A stretch of DNA of 56,278 nucleotides from UMGS1783 sp900555065 (GCA_937991645.1 CALKPL010000036.1:1-56278), one strand, 5' to 3'; positions 1-9,165 are shown, counted from the stretch's first letter. Notes: generated from the letters alone by a model not told the origin. Translations and numbers: made by a program.

Positions 1-1260
1 GCCGGTGGAATTCAACAGGCTGCCGCCGTCGAGCGAAACACGGAAGGAGAACTGGTTCTGGCCGGTGTAGCCATCGAGGGTGATCTCGTTGACAAAACCG
101 TGCCTCTGGGGGATGCAGGAAAAAGCGGTTTTACTGTCAAACGCCCGTGCGTACTGCACCTTTTCCAGCGCCTGGCCGCTGCCTTCGGATACAAACGAGG
201 CCTTTTTCGCCCGGTTTGCGCCGCCGAGAAAATCCGCGGCCTGTTCCAGCAGGTTCTTTTCCGCTGTCGCGGGCTGTATGGTATTTTCGGTCATATCTGA
301 ATAGGCGCGTTCATTACTGTAAGCCAGCGCGGTGTATTCCGACATTGCGTATTCCTGCGCAATCGAGGCGCCTGCCGCGGCATCGGCCGCTGCTGCGGCT
401 CCATCGGCGGCGGTGTTATTCTCCGCCGGATTGCCTGCTTCGGCATTCGCTGCGCCGGCGTCCGGCGCGGTATCCGCGACAGGCGCGTCGGCGGCGGTAG
501 TATCCGTGCTCCCGGATGCGGCGATATCGGACGTGACAGGGCCTGCCTGGCCGGCGATATCGTTTGCAGCCGTTTCGGTATCCGCAGAGTATTCCTCTTC
601 GGCGGCCGATACGTCCTCTTCGGCGGCCGATACGTCCCCTTCGGCAGACGGATCTTCCGGCGCGGCGGCTGCGGCCGGCTCCGCGACCGCCTGTTCCAGT
701 TCACCCGTCTCCGGATTGAAAATCATGTTGACATCCGGGTCGGGCGGAATCGCCTCCGCCGCGGGATATGTGATCGGACTGCTGACCACCGTATCATTCG
801 ACGGGACCATTTCTATGGTTATCCCGCCTTTTTCATAGGTTACCGAATCGCGCAGGTCCTCCGGCAGCACGAGCGTTCCGGAACCGCCGTCGGCGACGAA
901 CGCGGTTGCTTCGTGCGCTGTGTCGTCGCGCAGTGCGGAGGTATAGTCCGTCTTCATCCCGTTTTCATCCGTGTACCAGATGTCCTCCGCGAACAGATAC
1001 AGCGTCTGCGTGCCGTCCGCATTTTCAAAAATGGCTGTGTTTGTATCCTCTTCCAGATCACGGCGCCTGGCAATGCAGCCGGACGCGTCCAGTAACTCCG
1101 CCGACAGGCCTTCCGGGATCTCGCTGTAGGGCACGCCCAGCTCTGTTGTCGCCTCCGCCGGGACGGTTTCTGCTTCCAGGGGCTGCGTTGCCCCCGCCTG
1201 AGATATCAGCAGTACTGCGATTGTGATGATGCAAAACAGTTTTTTACAGTCCTTTTTCAT
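1..1260 (-). CDS. Exported protein, N-terminal part (runs off the window edge)
   Basis: The frame starts at an ATG at 1260 and is still open at position 1, so at least 420 residues are present and the C-terminus is outside the window. Residues 1-25 look like a signal peptide (MKKD start, hydrophobic core, Ala-Gly-Ala). Residues about 78-150 (FENADGTQTLYLF, DIWYTDENGMKTDY) follow the pattern seen at the start of large DNRLRE/RHS-like wall-associated proteins of Firmicutes; this is a resemblance, not proof. Residues about 190-310 are an Ala/Asp/Glu/Thr-rich low-complexity linker, and the sequence becomes globular again up to the edge. GGAAAGG precedes the start. Function unknown; probably a surface or secreted protein. 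Confidence 0.75.
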   Translation of the reverse strand, partial: MKKDCKKLFCIITIAVLLISQAGATQPLEAETVPAEATTELGVPYSEIPEGLSAELLDASGCIARRRDLEEDTNTAIFENADGTQTLYLFAEDIWYTDENGMKTDYTSALRDDTAHEATAFVADGGSGTLVLPEDLRDSVTYEKGGITIEMVPSNDTVVSSPITYPAAEAIPPDPDVNMIFNPETGELEQAVAEPAAAAAPEDPSAEGDVSAAEEDVSAAEEEYSADTETAANDIAGQAGPVTSDIAASGSTDTTAADAPVADTAPDAGAANAEAGNPAENNTAADGAAAAADAAAGASIAQEYAMSEYTALAYSNERAYSDMTENTIQPATAEKNLLEQAADFLGGANRAKKASFVSEGSGQALEKVQYARAFDSKTAFSCIPQRHGFVNEITLDGYTGQNQFSFRVSLDGGSLLNSTG

Positions 1261-1394
1261 TATAAATTTCCTTTCCATTATAATATGTCATACCAGATGC
1301 AGTGGGAAACAGGATTTATAAGACTTGGGCTGATGATGCAATACGAAAGCGATTGTCATTTTATTAAAACAATGGAATCAATCTCTTTTACTAT

Positions 1395-1423
1395 ATGATA
1401 TTATATGCCACAATAAATGTCAA
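1395..1423 (-). promoter_or_regulatory. Candidate sigma-A promoter for the exported protein
   Basis: On the minus strand TTGACA (1423-1418) is followed after 17 bp by TATCAT (1400-1395). It would give a leader of about 130 nt before the ATG at 1260. Confidence 0.5.
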
Positions 1424-1898
1424 CGAAAAAACAATATTTTTATATATTGTAACTGTTTTGTAAGCGAAAAATTATGTTATGCAGAACTTTTTTGTGCCTG
1501 TTTGCTGCGGGCGGCGTACGCGCAGCGGTGCGGCTGATGGGGACTGAAACATGCTGTCTTTGAATTGCATGAAGCTGGAAAATCATACAAAGAGGAGATA
1601 AGCGTTTTCATTGAAAAAGACGCGCGGGCAGACGCACGTTTGCGCCCTGCCGGAGCTGTCTGCGCCGGAAAAGGGCGCGGGCGCGCTCCGGATGGTTACA
1701 GGGTGGAGCCGGACCGCGTTACCCTGCCTTGCGGGCCCAAATGGGGACGATGGGAGCAGGGGCGTCGGACATATCTGCAAAGGCGGTTGTTGCCAATGGT
1801 AAATCCCACCGGAAAAGAGAGAAAAGCAGAAGGATTTGGATTATTTTCAAGCTAAACCAAATTTTTTACGGGATTCCAAAGAAAATTTGCGATTTTTC
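1424..1898. other. Intergenic spacer, no convincing gene
   Basis: AT-rich to about 1490, then a GC-rich stretch (about 1500-1800), then AT-rich again up to the pot promoter. Short overlapping frames occur at 1565-1855 and 1611-1802 (a 63-codon TTG-started frame after AGAGGAG, ending in CKGGCC), but spacing and composition do not support a gene. It lies between divergent promoters. Confidence 0.6.
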
Positions 1899-1927
1899 TT
1901 GACAAATCACGATTTATCCCGTATATT
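1899..1927 (+). promoter_or_regulatory. Sigma-A promoter of the pot operon
   Basis: TTGACA at 1899-1904, a 17-bp spacer and TATATT at 1922-1927. Transcription would start near 1934, giving a leader of about 240 nt before potA. A second TATAAT at 1937-1942 is too far from the -35 box to pair with it. Confidence 0.7.
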
Positions 1928-1948
1928 TATGATTGTTATAATGATACG

Positions 1949-1998
1949 CTTGCCCGGCAGCCTGTGAAGACCCTCCGGCTGTGCCTGGGCAGGCACTT
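1949..1998 (+). promoter_or_regulatory. Leader hairpin ahead of potA, possible attenuator
   Basis: The arm at 1949-1963 (GCTTGCCCGGCAGCC) can pair with 1977-1994 (GGCTG then TGCCTGGGCAGGC), leaving small bulges and a 14-nt loop. It is followed by ACTTTTC. It sits at the very start of the predicted transcript. The short T-run makes terminator activity uncertain. Confidence 0.35.
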
Positions 1999-2058
1999 TT
2001 CTCGCTTGCGCGTTTTTTGCCAACGCCGGCGGGAAGTTCTAAAAGAGACGGCCCGCGT

Positions 2059-2143
2059 GCGGGAACGCGGCCGGGAGAAGCAACCGCCCGCAGCCGCAAA
2101 GCGGCGGCGGGAAAGGCTGCGCCGCGCGGGAACGCGGCCGGGA
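2059..2143. repeat. 18-bp direct repeat in the pot leader
   Basis: The 18-mer GCGGGAACGCGGCCGGGA occurs at 2059-2076 and again at 2126-2143, inside a GC-rich stretch between the leader hairpin and the potA ribosome binding site. Confidence 0.6.
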
Positions 2144-2176
2144 ATCATACCGTTATGAAACGGGAGGGAGCTGAAA

Positions 2177-3271
2177 TTGGAAAATCTGGAAGTCATCCGT
2201 TTGGAGAACATCAGCAAATCGTACGACGATGAGATCATTTTAAACGATTTGAGTCTGTCGATCAAAGACGAGGAGTTTGTCACCCTGCTTGGGCCTTCAG
2301 GCTGCGGCAAGACAACGACGCTGCGCATTATCGGCGGGTTTGTTACGCCCGACACGGGCACAGTCTATTTCGACGGGCAGCAGATCAACAAATTGCCGCC
2401 CTATAAACGGAACGTGAACACGGTCTTCCAGAAGTACTCGCTGTTCCCCCATTTGAACGTAATCGAGAACGTGTCCTTCGGGCTTCGACTCAAAAAACTG
2501 CCGCGGGACAAGATCAACGCGACCGCGTCCGACATGTTGCGCCTGGTCGGTCTGGAGGGCTTTGAGAAGCGGGACGTGGGCTCGCTCTCCGGCGGCCAGC
2601 AGCAGCGCGTCGCCATTGCGCGCGCACTGGTCAATTCGCCCCGCGTCCTGCTGCTGGACGAGCCGCTCGGCGCGCTGGATCTCAAGCTGCGCAAGGAGCT
2701 GCAGGGCGAACTCAAACGTATTCAGAAACAGACGGGCATCACCTTCGTATATGTCACGCACGATCAGGAGGAAGCGCTGACGCTTTCGGATACCATTGTT
2801 GTCATGAACCGCGGCGTGATCCAGCAGATCGGTTCGCCCATCGACATCTATAACGAGCCGCAGAACGCCTTTGTGGCCCACTTTATCGGCGAGAGCAACA
2901 TCATAGACGGCTACATGATTGAAGACGGGGTAGTGGAGTTTTCCGGGCGCAAGTTCGCCTGCGTAGACAAGGGCTTTGCGCAAAATGAAAATGTAGACGT
3001 TGTGATCCGCCCGGAGGATCTGGAAATCACCCAGCCCGCGCAGGGCATGATTACCGGGGTCGTGGAACTGGTCACCTTTATGGGTATGCACTATATCATC
3101 ACCGTCGACAGCGGCGGATACAAGTGGCAGATCCGTTCCACGAAGGCGCAGGAGCCGGGCCAGGCGGTTGGACTTTCGGTCGCGCCGGACGGCATCCACG
3201 TCATGCGCAAGCTCCAGGACGAGCTGCCGGACCTGATCCAGGAGATACAGGAGGAGGTGGCGGAGGAATGA
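2177..3271 (+). CDS. potA: Spermidine/putrescine ABC transporter, ATP-binding protein PotA
   Basis: 364 residues from a TTG start with GGGAGGG 8 nt upstream; MENLEVIRLENISKSY is the expected N-terminus. It hydrolyses ATP to drive polyamine uptake through PotBC. Walker A is GPSGCGKT (residues 39-46), the Q-loop region is NTVFQKYSLFP, the ABC signature is LSGGQQQR, Walker B is VLLLDEP, and the switch His is in VTHDQEEA. A C-terminal TOBE-like regulatory part follows (about 235-364, VVIRPEDLEI). Length is normal for PotA. It is the first gene of potABCD and its stop overlaps the potB start (ATGA). The substrate is inferred from the gene set; spermidine versus putrescine cannot be told apart here. 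Confidence 0.93.
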   Translation: MENLEVIRLENISKSYDDEIILNDLSLSIKDEEFVTLLGPSGCGKTTTLRIIGGFVTPDTGTVYFDGQQINKLPPYKRNVNTVFQKYSLFPHLNVIENVSFGLRLKKLPRDKINATASDMLRLVGLEGFEKRDVGSLSGGQQQRVAIARALVNSPRVLLLDEPLGALDLKLRKELQGELKRIQKQTGITFVYVTHDQEEALTLSDTIVVMNRGVIQQIGSPIDIYNEPQNAFVAHFIGESNIIDGYMIEDGVVEFSGRKFACVDKGFAQNENVDVVIRPEDLEITQPAQGMITGVVELVTFMGMHYIITVDSGGYKWQIRSTKAQEPGQAVGLSVAPDGIHVMRKLQDELPDLIQEIQEEVAEE

Positions 3272-4080
3272 AGAATAAAGCCTACGCCGCGCCCTATCTC
3301 GTTTGGATGGTCCTGTTTATCATCGTGCCGCTCGCGCTCGTGATCGTATTTGCGTTCACGGATACGGCCGGGAACTTCACCTTTGACAATTTCAGCGCGG
3401 TGCTCGATCTCGGACGCATATTCCTGCGCTCGTTCTGGCTGGCGCTGCTTTCCTCGGTCATTTGCCTTGTGCTCGGATATCCCGTGGCCTATGCGCTTTC
3501 CCGACTGCGCCGGCGCAGGCAGGGACTTGCGCTCATGCTCCTGATCCTGCCGATGTGGATGAACTTTCTGCTGCGAACCTATTCGCTTATCCTGCTGATT
3601 GACACGAACGGCCTGATCAACCAGCTCCTGCAGAGCCTGAGCCTGCCCACGATCAAGATTATTAACACACAGTTCGCCGTGCTGATCGGCATGGTGTACA
3701 ACTATCTGCCCTTTATGATTCTGCCCATATACTCCATCCTCATCAAGATCGAGCGCAATGTGGTGGAAGCGGCCGAGGACCTGGGCGCAAACCCCTTCCA
3801 GGTGTTTCGCAAGGTGACGCTGCCGTTGTCCATGCCGGGCGTCATGTCGGGCATAATTATGGTGTTCGTCCCGGCGGTCAGCACCTTTATCATCTCCAAA
3901 ATGCTCGGCGGCGGCATGTTTATGCTCATTGGCGACTACATTGAAATGCAGTTTCTGGGCAATACCTATAACCCCGGCGTGGGTTCGGCCATTTCGCTGA
4001 TTCTTATGGTCATCATACTCATTTCCCTGTTCTTCATGCGCGGGCTGGATGAGGAGACAAAGGAGGGGATTTTGGGATGA
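3268..4080 (+). CDS. potB: Spermidine/putrescine ABC transporter permease PotB
   Basis: 270 residues beginning MKNKAYAAPYL. The ATG at 3268 overlaps the potA stop by 4 bp and has GGAGG just upstream; the frame runs further upstream within potA but that part is a shadow. About six membrane segments are visible (the first is LVWMVLFIIVPLALVIVF). The cytoplasmic EAA loop reads EAAEDLGANPFQVF followed by VTLPLSMPG, the contact site for the PotA ATPase. PotB pairs with PotC to form the polyamine channel. Its stop overlaps the potC start. Confidence 0.92.
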   Translation: MKNKAYAAPYLVWMVLFIIVPLALVIVFAFTDTAGNFTFDNFSAVLDLGRIFLRSFWLALLSSVICLVLGYPVAYALSRLRRRRQGLALMLLILPMWMNFLLRTYSLILLIDTNGLINQLLQSLSLPTIKIINTQFAVLIGMVYNYLPFMILPIYSILIKIERNVVEAAEDLGANPFQVFRKVTLPLSMPGVMSGIIMVFVPAVSTFIISKMLGGGMFMLIGDYIEMQFLGNTYNPGVGSAISLILMVIILISLFFMRGLDEETKEGILG

Positions 4081-4874
4081 GCAAGGTATTCCAGCGCGTG
4101 ATGATGGCGTTTGTTTTCCTGTTCCTGTACGCCCCCATTCTCGTGCTCATCGTCTTTTCCTTTAACAGTTCGAGCAGCCAGACGGCCTTTGCCGGCGTGT
4201 CGCTGCGCTGGTACGCGGACCTGTTCCAGGACGCGTCGATCATGAACGCGCTGTACAATACGCTGGTTGTCGCTGTGTTCTCGTCCGTGCTCGCAACCGT
4301 GCTCGGCACGCTCGCCGCCGTAGGTATTTTCGGCATGCGCAAATCGGTCCGCACCGCCGTTATGAACGTGACATACCTGCCCGTGCTCAATCCCGACATC
4401 CTGACGGCCATCTCCATGATGCTCGTATTCAGCCTCATGCGTATCCCGTTCGGATTAGTTACCCTCATTATCGCGCACACGACCTTTAATATACCCTATG
4501 TGATTCTGTCCGTCATGCCAAAGCTCAGGCAGTTCAACATCAGCACCTACGAGGCGGCGCTGGACCTCGGCGCGCGCCCGTCCTTCGCGCTGCGCAAGGT
4601 CGTGCTGCCTGAGATCATGCCGGGGATTATCACGGGGATGCTGCTTTCCTTTACCCTGTCGATCGACGACTTTATTATAAGCTATTTTACAAAGGGCACC
4701 GGGGTGCAGACCCTGCCCATCGTCATCTATTCCATGACGCGGCGCAAGGTCACGCCCAAGGTCAACGCTTTGTCCACGCTGCTGTTTGTCGTGGTGCTGG
4801 CGCTGCTGATTATCGTAAATCTGCGCCAGTCCCGCGCCGATATCAAAAAACAACAAGGAGAAGAAAGAAGATGA
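4077..4874 (+). CDS. potC: Spermidine/putrescine ABC transporter permease PotC
   Basis: 265 residues; the ATG overlaps the potB stop (ATGA). It is a multi-pass membrane protein with the EAA loop EAALDLGARPSFALRK then VVLPEIMPG in the ATPase-contacting position. It is the second half of the PotB/PotC heterodimeric channel. The C-terminus (SRADIKKQQGEERR) is basic and cytoplasmic and overlaps the start of potD by 4 bp, so all four genes are probably translationally coupled. Confidence 0.92.
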   Translation: MSKVFQRVMMAFVFLFLYAPILVLIVFSFNSSSSQTAFAGVSLRWYADLFQDASIMNALYNTLVVAVFSSVLATVLGTLAAVGIFGMRKSVRTAVMNVTYLPVLNPDILTAISMMLVFSLMRIPFGLVTLIIAHTTFNIPYVILSVMPKLRQFNISTYEAALDLGARPSFALRKVVLPEIMPGIITGMLLSFTLSIDDFIISYFTKGTGVQTLPIVIYSMTRRKVTPKVNALSTLLFVVVLALLIIVNLRQSRADIKKQQGEERR

Positions 4875-5908
4875 AAAAGTTTACCGCACTGCTTTTGGTT
4901 CTGGTTCTTGCCGTCGGCCTGCTGTCCGGCTGCGGGAGCAAGGATGAGCGCGTCGTCTACGTCTACAACTGGGGCGAGTACATGGACGAGAGCCTGAACG
5001 ACGAGTTTACCGCCAAAACCGGGATCAAGGTCGTTTACGACTACTTTGATACAAACGAGGCCCTCTACGCCCTGCTCAAGGGCGGCAGCGCCGAGTACGA
5101 CGTGATTTTCCCTTCGGACTATATGATCGAGCGGATGATCAACGAGGACATGCTCGCCAAGATCGACTACAGCAAGCTGCCAAATTACGCCAATATTGAC
5201 GATAAGTTCAAAAACCTGCCGTACGACCCCGAAGGCCAGTACAGCGTCCCCTACCTGTGGGGTATTCTGGGCATTATCTACAACACCACCATGGTCGACG
5301 AGCCGGTCGACAGCTGGGACATCCTCTGGGATGAGAAGTACAGCGGCAATATCCTGATGATCGGCAACCAGCGCGACGCGATTGCCGTCGCACTCAAGCG
5401 GCTGGGCTTCAGCATGAATACTACGAGCGAGACCGAGCTGCTGGGCGCGGAAAATGAACTTATGAAACAGAAGGAACTGCTGCAGGCCTATGTCATGGAC
5501 CAGTCCTACAATAAAATGGAGGGGAACTCCGCGGCCCTGTGCCTCTACTATTCGGGCGACGCGCTGGCCATGATGGAGAACAACCCCGATCTCTCTTTCG
5601 CTGTGCCGGACGAGGGCAGCAATTACTATATGGACAGTATGTGTATTCCCAAGAACGCAAAGAACGTCGATGAGGCGCACGAGTATATCAATTTTATGCT
5701 CGAAGCCGAATCCGGCCTTCGCAACTGCGAAGAGGTGTACGGCAGTACGCCCAACAAGGAGACGTTTAAGCTGCTTGATCCCGATTCGCAGGCCAGCGAG
5801 TTCATGTACCCGTCCGACGAGTTGCTGGCTAAGAGCGAGATGTACAGCGCTCTTCCCGAGGAGACCTACAAGCTCTACGACGAGATCTGGAAGAATCTCG
5901 GCCAGTAA
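4871..5908 (+). CDS. potD: Spermidine/putrescine-binding lipoprotein PotD
   Basis: 345 residues. A lipoprotein signal peptide ends in the lipobox LLSGC, with Cys21 the predicted lipidated residue; the mature protein is anchored outside the membrane. VVYVYNWGEYMDESL just after the lipobox and YDVIFPSDYMIERM are typical of PotD/PotF substrate-binding proteins. It delivers the polyamine to PotBC. Last gene of the operon, with a strong terminator 24 nt downstream. The ligand is assigned by family and context only. Confidence 0.92.
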   Translation: MKKFTALLLVLVLAVGLLSGCGSKDERVVYVYNWGEYMDESLNDEFTAKTGIKVVYDYFDTNEALYALLKGGSAEYDVIFPSDYMIERMINEDMLAKIDYSKLPNYANIDDKFKNLPYDPEGQYSVPYLWGILGIIYNTTMVDEPVDSWDILWDEKYSGNILMIGNQRDAIAVALKRLGFSMNTTSETELLGAENELMKQKELLQAYVMDQSYNKMEGNSAALCLYYSGDALAMMENNPDLSFAVPDEGSNYYMDSMCIPKNAKNVDEAHEYINFMLEAESGLRNCEEVYGSTPNKETFKLLDPDSQASEFMYPSDELLAKSEMYSALPEETYKLYDEIWKNLGQ

Positions 5909-5931
5909 CCCGGATACGACCCTGGCGCACG

Positions 5932-5966
5932 CCTGCCGAAGCCTTGCGTTTCGGCAGGTTTTTGTT
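5932..5966 (+). terminator. Rho-independent terminator of potABCD
   Basis: Stem CCTGCCGAA (5932-5940) with TTCGGCAGG (5950-5958), a 9-nt loop, then TTTTTGTTT. Confidence 0.9.
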
Positions 5967-6462
5967 TATAATAACAGGAAATGGGAGATTGGAAGAGGCG
6001 GCGCGGACGCAGGGGCAGGATCCTGCCGCCGGGGGAAAACGGCTGGTGGGCGCGCGGCCCCACGGTTTGTCCGGGGCGCGCCCATGCGGAGGACCATGCC
6101 GGACACCCTGCCCGGACCTGCCCTGTCCTGCCGGGCCGGACGCATTGTCCCGCGGCGGCAACGCGCTGGGGCGGGCGGGGCCCGCGCCGGGCGGCCAGGA
6201 CCCGGTATGCGCCGGACCGCGCCCAGGACGAATGGAACGGCGCATTGCGCCGCGTACGGAAACGCGCGGGGGGGGGGGAGGGATTTTGCCGGCGTTCCGG
6301 CACAAAGGACCAGACGCAGCCGTTTTCCCGCAAAGGGAGCGCGCGCTGCTTTCCGGGCGTATCACAGAACTGCAGCGGCGCATGCCGCGGCCGCATACAT
6401 AAACCGATGTATTTGCGCATATGCATAAATAGAGCCTGTCCTGCCAGGCAAAAAGGAGTTTT
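5967..6462. other. GC-rich spacer, no gene seen
   Basis: About 500 bp of very GC-rich sequence between the pot terminator and the carboxypeptidase gene, including a run of G broken by one A near 6269-6282. Frames are open in several registers simply because stop codons are rare at this composition; none has a good ribosome binding site or a recognisable product. The last 70 bp (about 6400-6470) are AT-richer and may hold the promoter of the next gene, but I could not define one. Confidence 0.6.
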
Positions 6463-6477
6463 AAAGGAGCGCATACC

Positions 6478-9069
6478 ATGAAAAAACGCGCGTGTACCGC
6501 CATCCTTGCCGCGTTCGCCGTTGCGGCGGGGCTGTTGATTCGACCCGCGGCGGCCGCCACAATGCTGGAAGCGGACGAGCTCCGCTGCGATTACGCCTAC
6601 GCGTTCTGCATTGACACCGGCGACGTGATTATGGACAAAAACGCCCGCGAGCGCACGGCGATGGCATCTCTGACCAAAATCATGACGGCTCTTGTCACGG
6701 TGGAGACCTGCGCTGACCTCGACGCGGAGATCACCGTGTCCGAACAGGCCATTGCGGCGACGCCCGCGCTGTCCTCGACAGCCGACCTGATTGTCGGCGA
6801 ACGCATGACGGTGCGGGATATGCTCTACTGCATGATGCTTCCCTCCGGCAACGACGCGGCGAACGTTCTGGCCGAACATTGCGGCGGCAGCATCGAGGCC
6901 TTCGTGGAGCTGATGAACCGGCGCGCCGGGGAACTGGGCTGTGAGGATACGCAGTTTCAAAACCCGCACGGCTTTGACGAAGACGGACACTATTCCACGG
7001 CGGCGGATATAGCGACCATCCTCTCCGCCGCGCTGAAAAATCCTGAGTTTGAAAAGGTGTTTACCACATTTTCCTATGTGGTGCCCAGGACCAATATGTC
7101 TGAGGAACGCGCGCTGCAATCAACCAACCGCATGACCGACTATACGGCGGAGGCCTATTCGCCCAGTATTACAGGCACAAAGACCGGCTTTACCGGCAAT
7201 GCGGGCTATTGCCTCGCCTGTACCGGACAGGTCGGGGACGGGCCGGCGTTCATCAGCGTCGTGCTCGGCGGGGAGTACCCCGACGGCGCGAGCGTTCCCG
7301 ACAGCTATCTCGACACCGCGTACCTGCTCGAAACGGCGACGGAACGGTACCGTATCCAGACCCTGCACAGCCAGGGAGATCCGCTCGGAGAACTGGAGGT
7401 CGACTGTCTCCGGGGCGGCGACAGCGTCGGCCTGCAGGCGCAGGACGATCTGTCCGTGCTCATAGACAGCGAGCTTGCCGGACGCGGCGTGACCGCTTCG
7501 CTTACGCTTGCGAAGCTGGCGCCGCCCTTCTATGAACGGCAGCGGGTGGGTACGGTCGTCTACACCGATGCGGACGGCGCAGTGCTCGCCGAAGGCGGAG
7601 TCGTGACGACGGCGGCGGGCGAGTACAGCCACTGGAAGGGGTTTTGGAAGGCGCTTGGAGACATACCGGCCTGGCAGTACGTCTGTATTGTGCTGGGCGC
7701 AGCGGTTCTGGCCTTCGTCCTGCTGCTGCTCGTACAGGCGCTGCGGCGCAGGATCAAGCGCTATTACCGGCGCCGCGGGATGCTGCCGCACAGTCCGGCG
7801 GCGGGCGCAAAAGGGCCGGAACAGGGGCGCCGCGCAAAGCTTTTGCGACGACGCGGAAAGACGCGTGGCTCGCACGGGAGAGGGAAGCCGGCCAGATCCC
7901 GGCGCCCGGCCGGGTCCGTATCCCGGCTGTGGAGCGACCTGAACAGCGGACCCACGACCACCGCGACTTCCGGGGCGGAAGACGCGGCGCGATCACGGGG
8001 GGACGCCGGTTTCGGGAACGGGCGCGGGCGTACGGACAGCGCGACCGCCGGGACGGGATATGCGGCTGGCGGGGCTGCTGGGCGGCGCGTTTCCGCATCC
8101 AATCAGACGTCTTCGCAGACCGCACCTTTGCAGGCCGCACCTTCGCAGGCCGCACCTTTGCAGGCCGCACCTTCGCAGGCCGCACCTTCGCAGGCCGCAC
8201 GGGGCCCAGGCGGAAGGCGGCGGGCTCTTTTACAGGGTGAAACGGCGCCGCAGAACGCTGCGCCTGTACAGACGGAGCGGGGTTCTGAACGTGCGGACGG
8301 AGCCGCTGCGGCAAAGACCGGGCGGGGAACGCCGGCGGAGTATGTATGGCGTTCGGCTGCCTACAGGCCGGCTGGTATGCGGACGGAAACGCCGGCGCGG
8401 TCCGAGCCGGTTGGGCAAACGCACGGCGGCGGGCTGCGCCCGGTTAAGTCGGAAACTGGCGTTGAACGGGAAGAGGCCGGCAATCCGGCTTCTGCGTCCG
8501 CCGTCATAGCGCCGCGGCCGGACGCTTCGGAAAAGGGTGCAATCCAGCCGGTTTCCGCGCCGACACAGCCTGCGCCGGAGCCGGAAGCCGCTGCCGCGCG
8601 GGAACCCGTGACGGAACTGGAAGCCGCGGCCGTGCGGGAATCTGTGACGAAATCGGCAAAAGAACGGGCGGCGCGGCACGGGGACGCGCCGGTGCAGGCG
8701 TGGGATACCGAGCTGCTGGTTCCTTTCCTGTTTGACGACGCGTCGGCCGCCTGGCAGGAGCGGGAGCGCAGGAGTATGCGCGCGGCCGTTGCGGAAGGGT
8801 ACGGAGACGGCGCGTCCGGGACGGCTGTGGCGGACGAACCGCTGCGCCGGGCAATGGACAGCGCGCCGCCTGCGGTGCGCAAACGGCTTGCCGCGCAGTA
8901 CAGCGGCGCTGTGGAAAACCGGCGGGCGGCGCCGCCGCAGCGCACAGGGACGCAGGCGGAGCCGGAGGCGGAAGGCGGCGTACATCCGGAAGGCGCGCCG
9001 ACGCGCCGAACCGAAGGCCGGGTGCGGACGGACTATCCGCGCTCCCGGCGCAGGCGCAGAAAATGGTAA
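6478..9069 (+). CDS. D-alanyl-D-alanine carboxypeptidase (S11/DacF type) with a very long C-terminal tail
   Basis: 863 residues; the ATG has AAAGGAG about 9 nt upstream. Signal peptide 1-27, then a complete S11 penicillin-binding-protein domain with SLTK (Ser64/Lys67), SGN (123-125) and KTG (235-237). It trims the terminal D-Ala from peptidoglycan stem peptides outside the membrane. A hydrophobic segment at about 398-423 follows. Unusually, about 440 further residues come after it, rich in Arg, Ala, Pro, Gly and Glu, with six 5-residue units of the type QAAPS/QAAPL (about 546-575) and ending SRRRRRKW. DacF-type proteins normally stop soon after the membrane segment at roughly 400 residues. 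If the segment spans the membrane, the tail is cytoplasmic. The tail frame stays open with no break, but its composition resembles the nearby GC-rich spacers. Confidence 0.85.
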   Translation: MKKRACTAILAAFAVAAGLLIRPAAAATMLEADELRCDYAYAFCIDTGDVIMDKNARERTAMASLTKIMTALVTVETCADLDAEITVSEQAIAATPALSSTADLIVGERMTVRDMLYCMMLPSGNDAANVLAEHCGGSIEAFVELMNRRAGELGCEDTQFQNPHGFDEDGHYSTAADIATILSAALKNPEFEKVFTTFSYVVPRTNMSEERALQSTNRMTDYTAEAYSPSITGTKTGFTGNAGYCLACTGQVGDGPAFISVVLGGEYPDGASVPDSYLDTAYLLETATERYRIQTLHSQGDPLGELEVDCLRGGDSVGLQAQDDLSVLIDSELAGRGVTASLTLAKLAPPFYERQRVGTVVYTDADGAVLAEGGVVTTAAGEYSHWKGFWKALGDIPAWQYVCIVLGAAVLAFVLLLLVQALRRRIKRYYRRRGMLPHSPAAGAKGPEQGRRAKLLRRRGKTRGSHGRGKPARSRRPAGSVSRLWSDLNSGPTTTATSGAEDAARSRGDAGFGNGRGRTDSATAGTGYAAGGAAGRRVSASNQTSSQTAPLQAAPSQAAPLQAAPSQAAPSQAARGPGGRRRALLQGETAPQNAAPVQTERGSERADGAAAAKTGRGTPAEYVWRSAAYRPAGMRTETPARSEPVGQTHGGGLRPVKSETGVEREEAGNPASASAVIAPRPDASEKGAIQPVSAPTQPAPEPEAAAAREPVTELEAAAVRESVTKSAKERAARHGDAPVQAWDTELLVPFLFDDASAAWQERERRSMRAAVAEGYGDGASGTAVADEPLRRAMDSAPPAVRKRLAAQYSGAVENRRAAPPQRTGTQAEPEAEGGVHPEGAPTRRTEGRVRTDYPRSRRRRRKW
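8115..8204 (+). repeat. Six tandem 15-bp units inside the carboxypeptidase tail
   Basis: Units start at 8115, 8130, 8145, 8160, 8175 and 8190 with the core GCAGGCCGCACCTT. They encode QTAPL/QAAPS repeats. Units differ by only one or two bases, so they look recently expanded. Confidence 0.8.
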
Positions 9070-9128
9070 GGGCCGTCTTTGTCTGCAGTCTGGCGGCTGT
9101 ATGTATACAGGCCGATAGACGGTGAAAT

Positions 9129-9165
9129 ACCGGGCCAGCGGACGAGTCTGCCGGCCCGGTCCTGT
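9129..9165 (+). terminator. Possible terminator after the carboxypeptidase gene
   Basis: ACCGGGCC (9129-9136) pairs with GGCCCGGT (9153-9160). The tail CCTGTTGAC has few T residues, so termination strength is uncertain. Confidence 0.45.

Noticed and set aside
1565..1855. Small genes at 1565-1855 or 1611-1802 (Cys-containing, TTG start)
   Set aside because: Poor spacing to the AGAGGAG, no hydrophobic or conserved pattern, and overlapping frames are equally open.
3124..3267. Longer PotB start 48 codons upstream
   Set aside because: It lies within potA; the ATGA overlap and GGAGG support ATG 3268.
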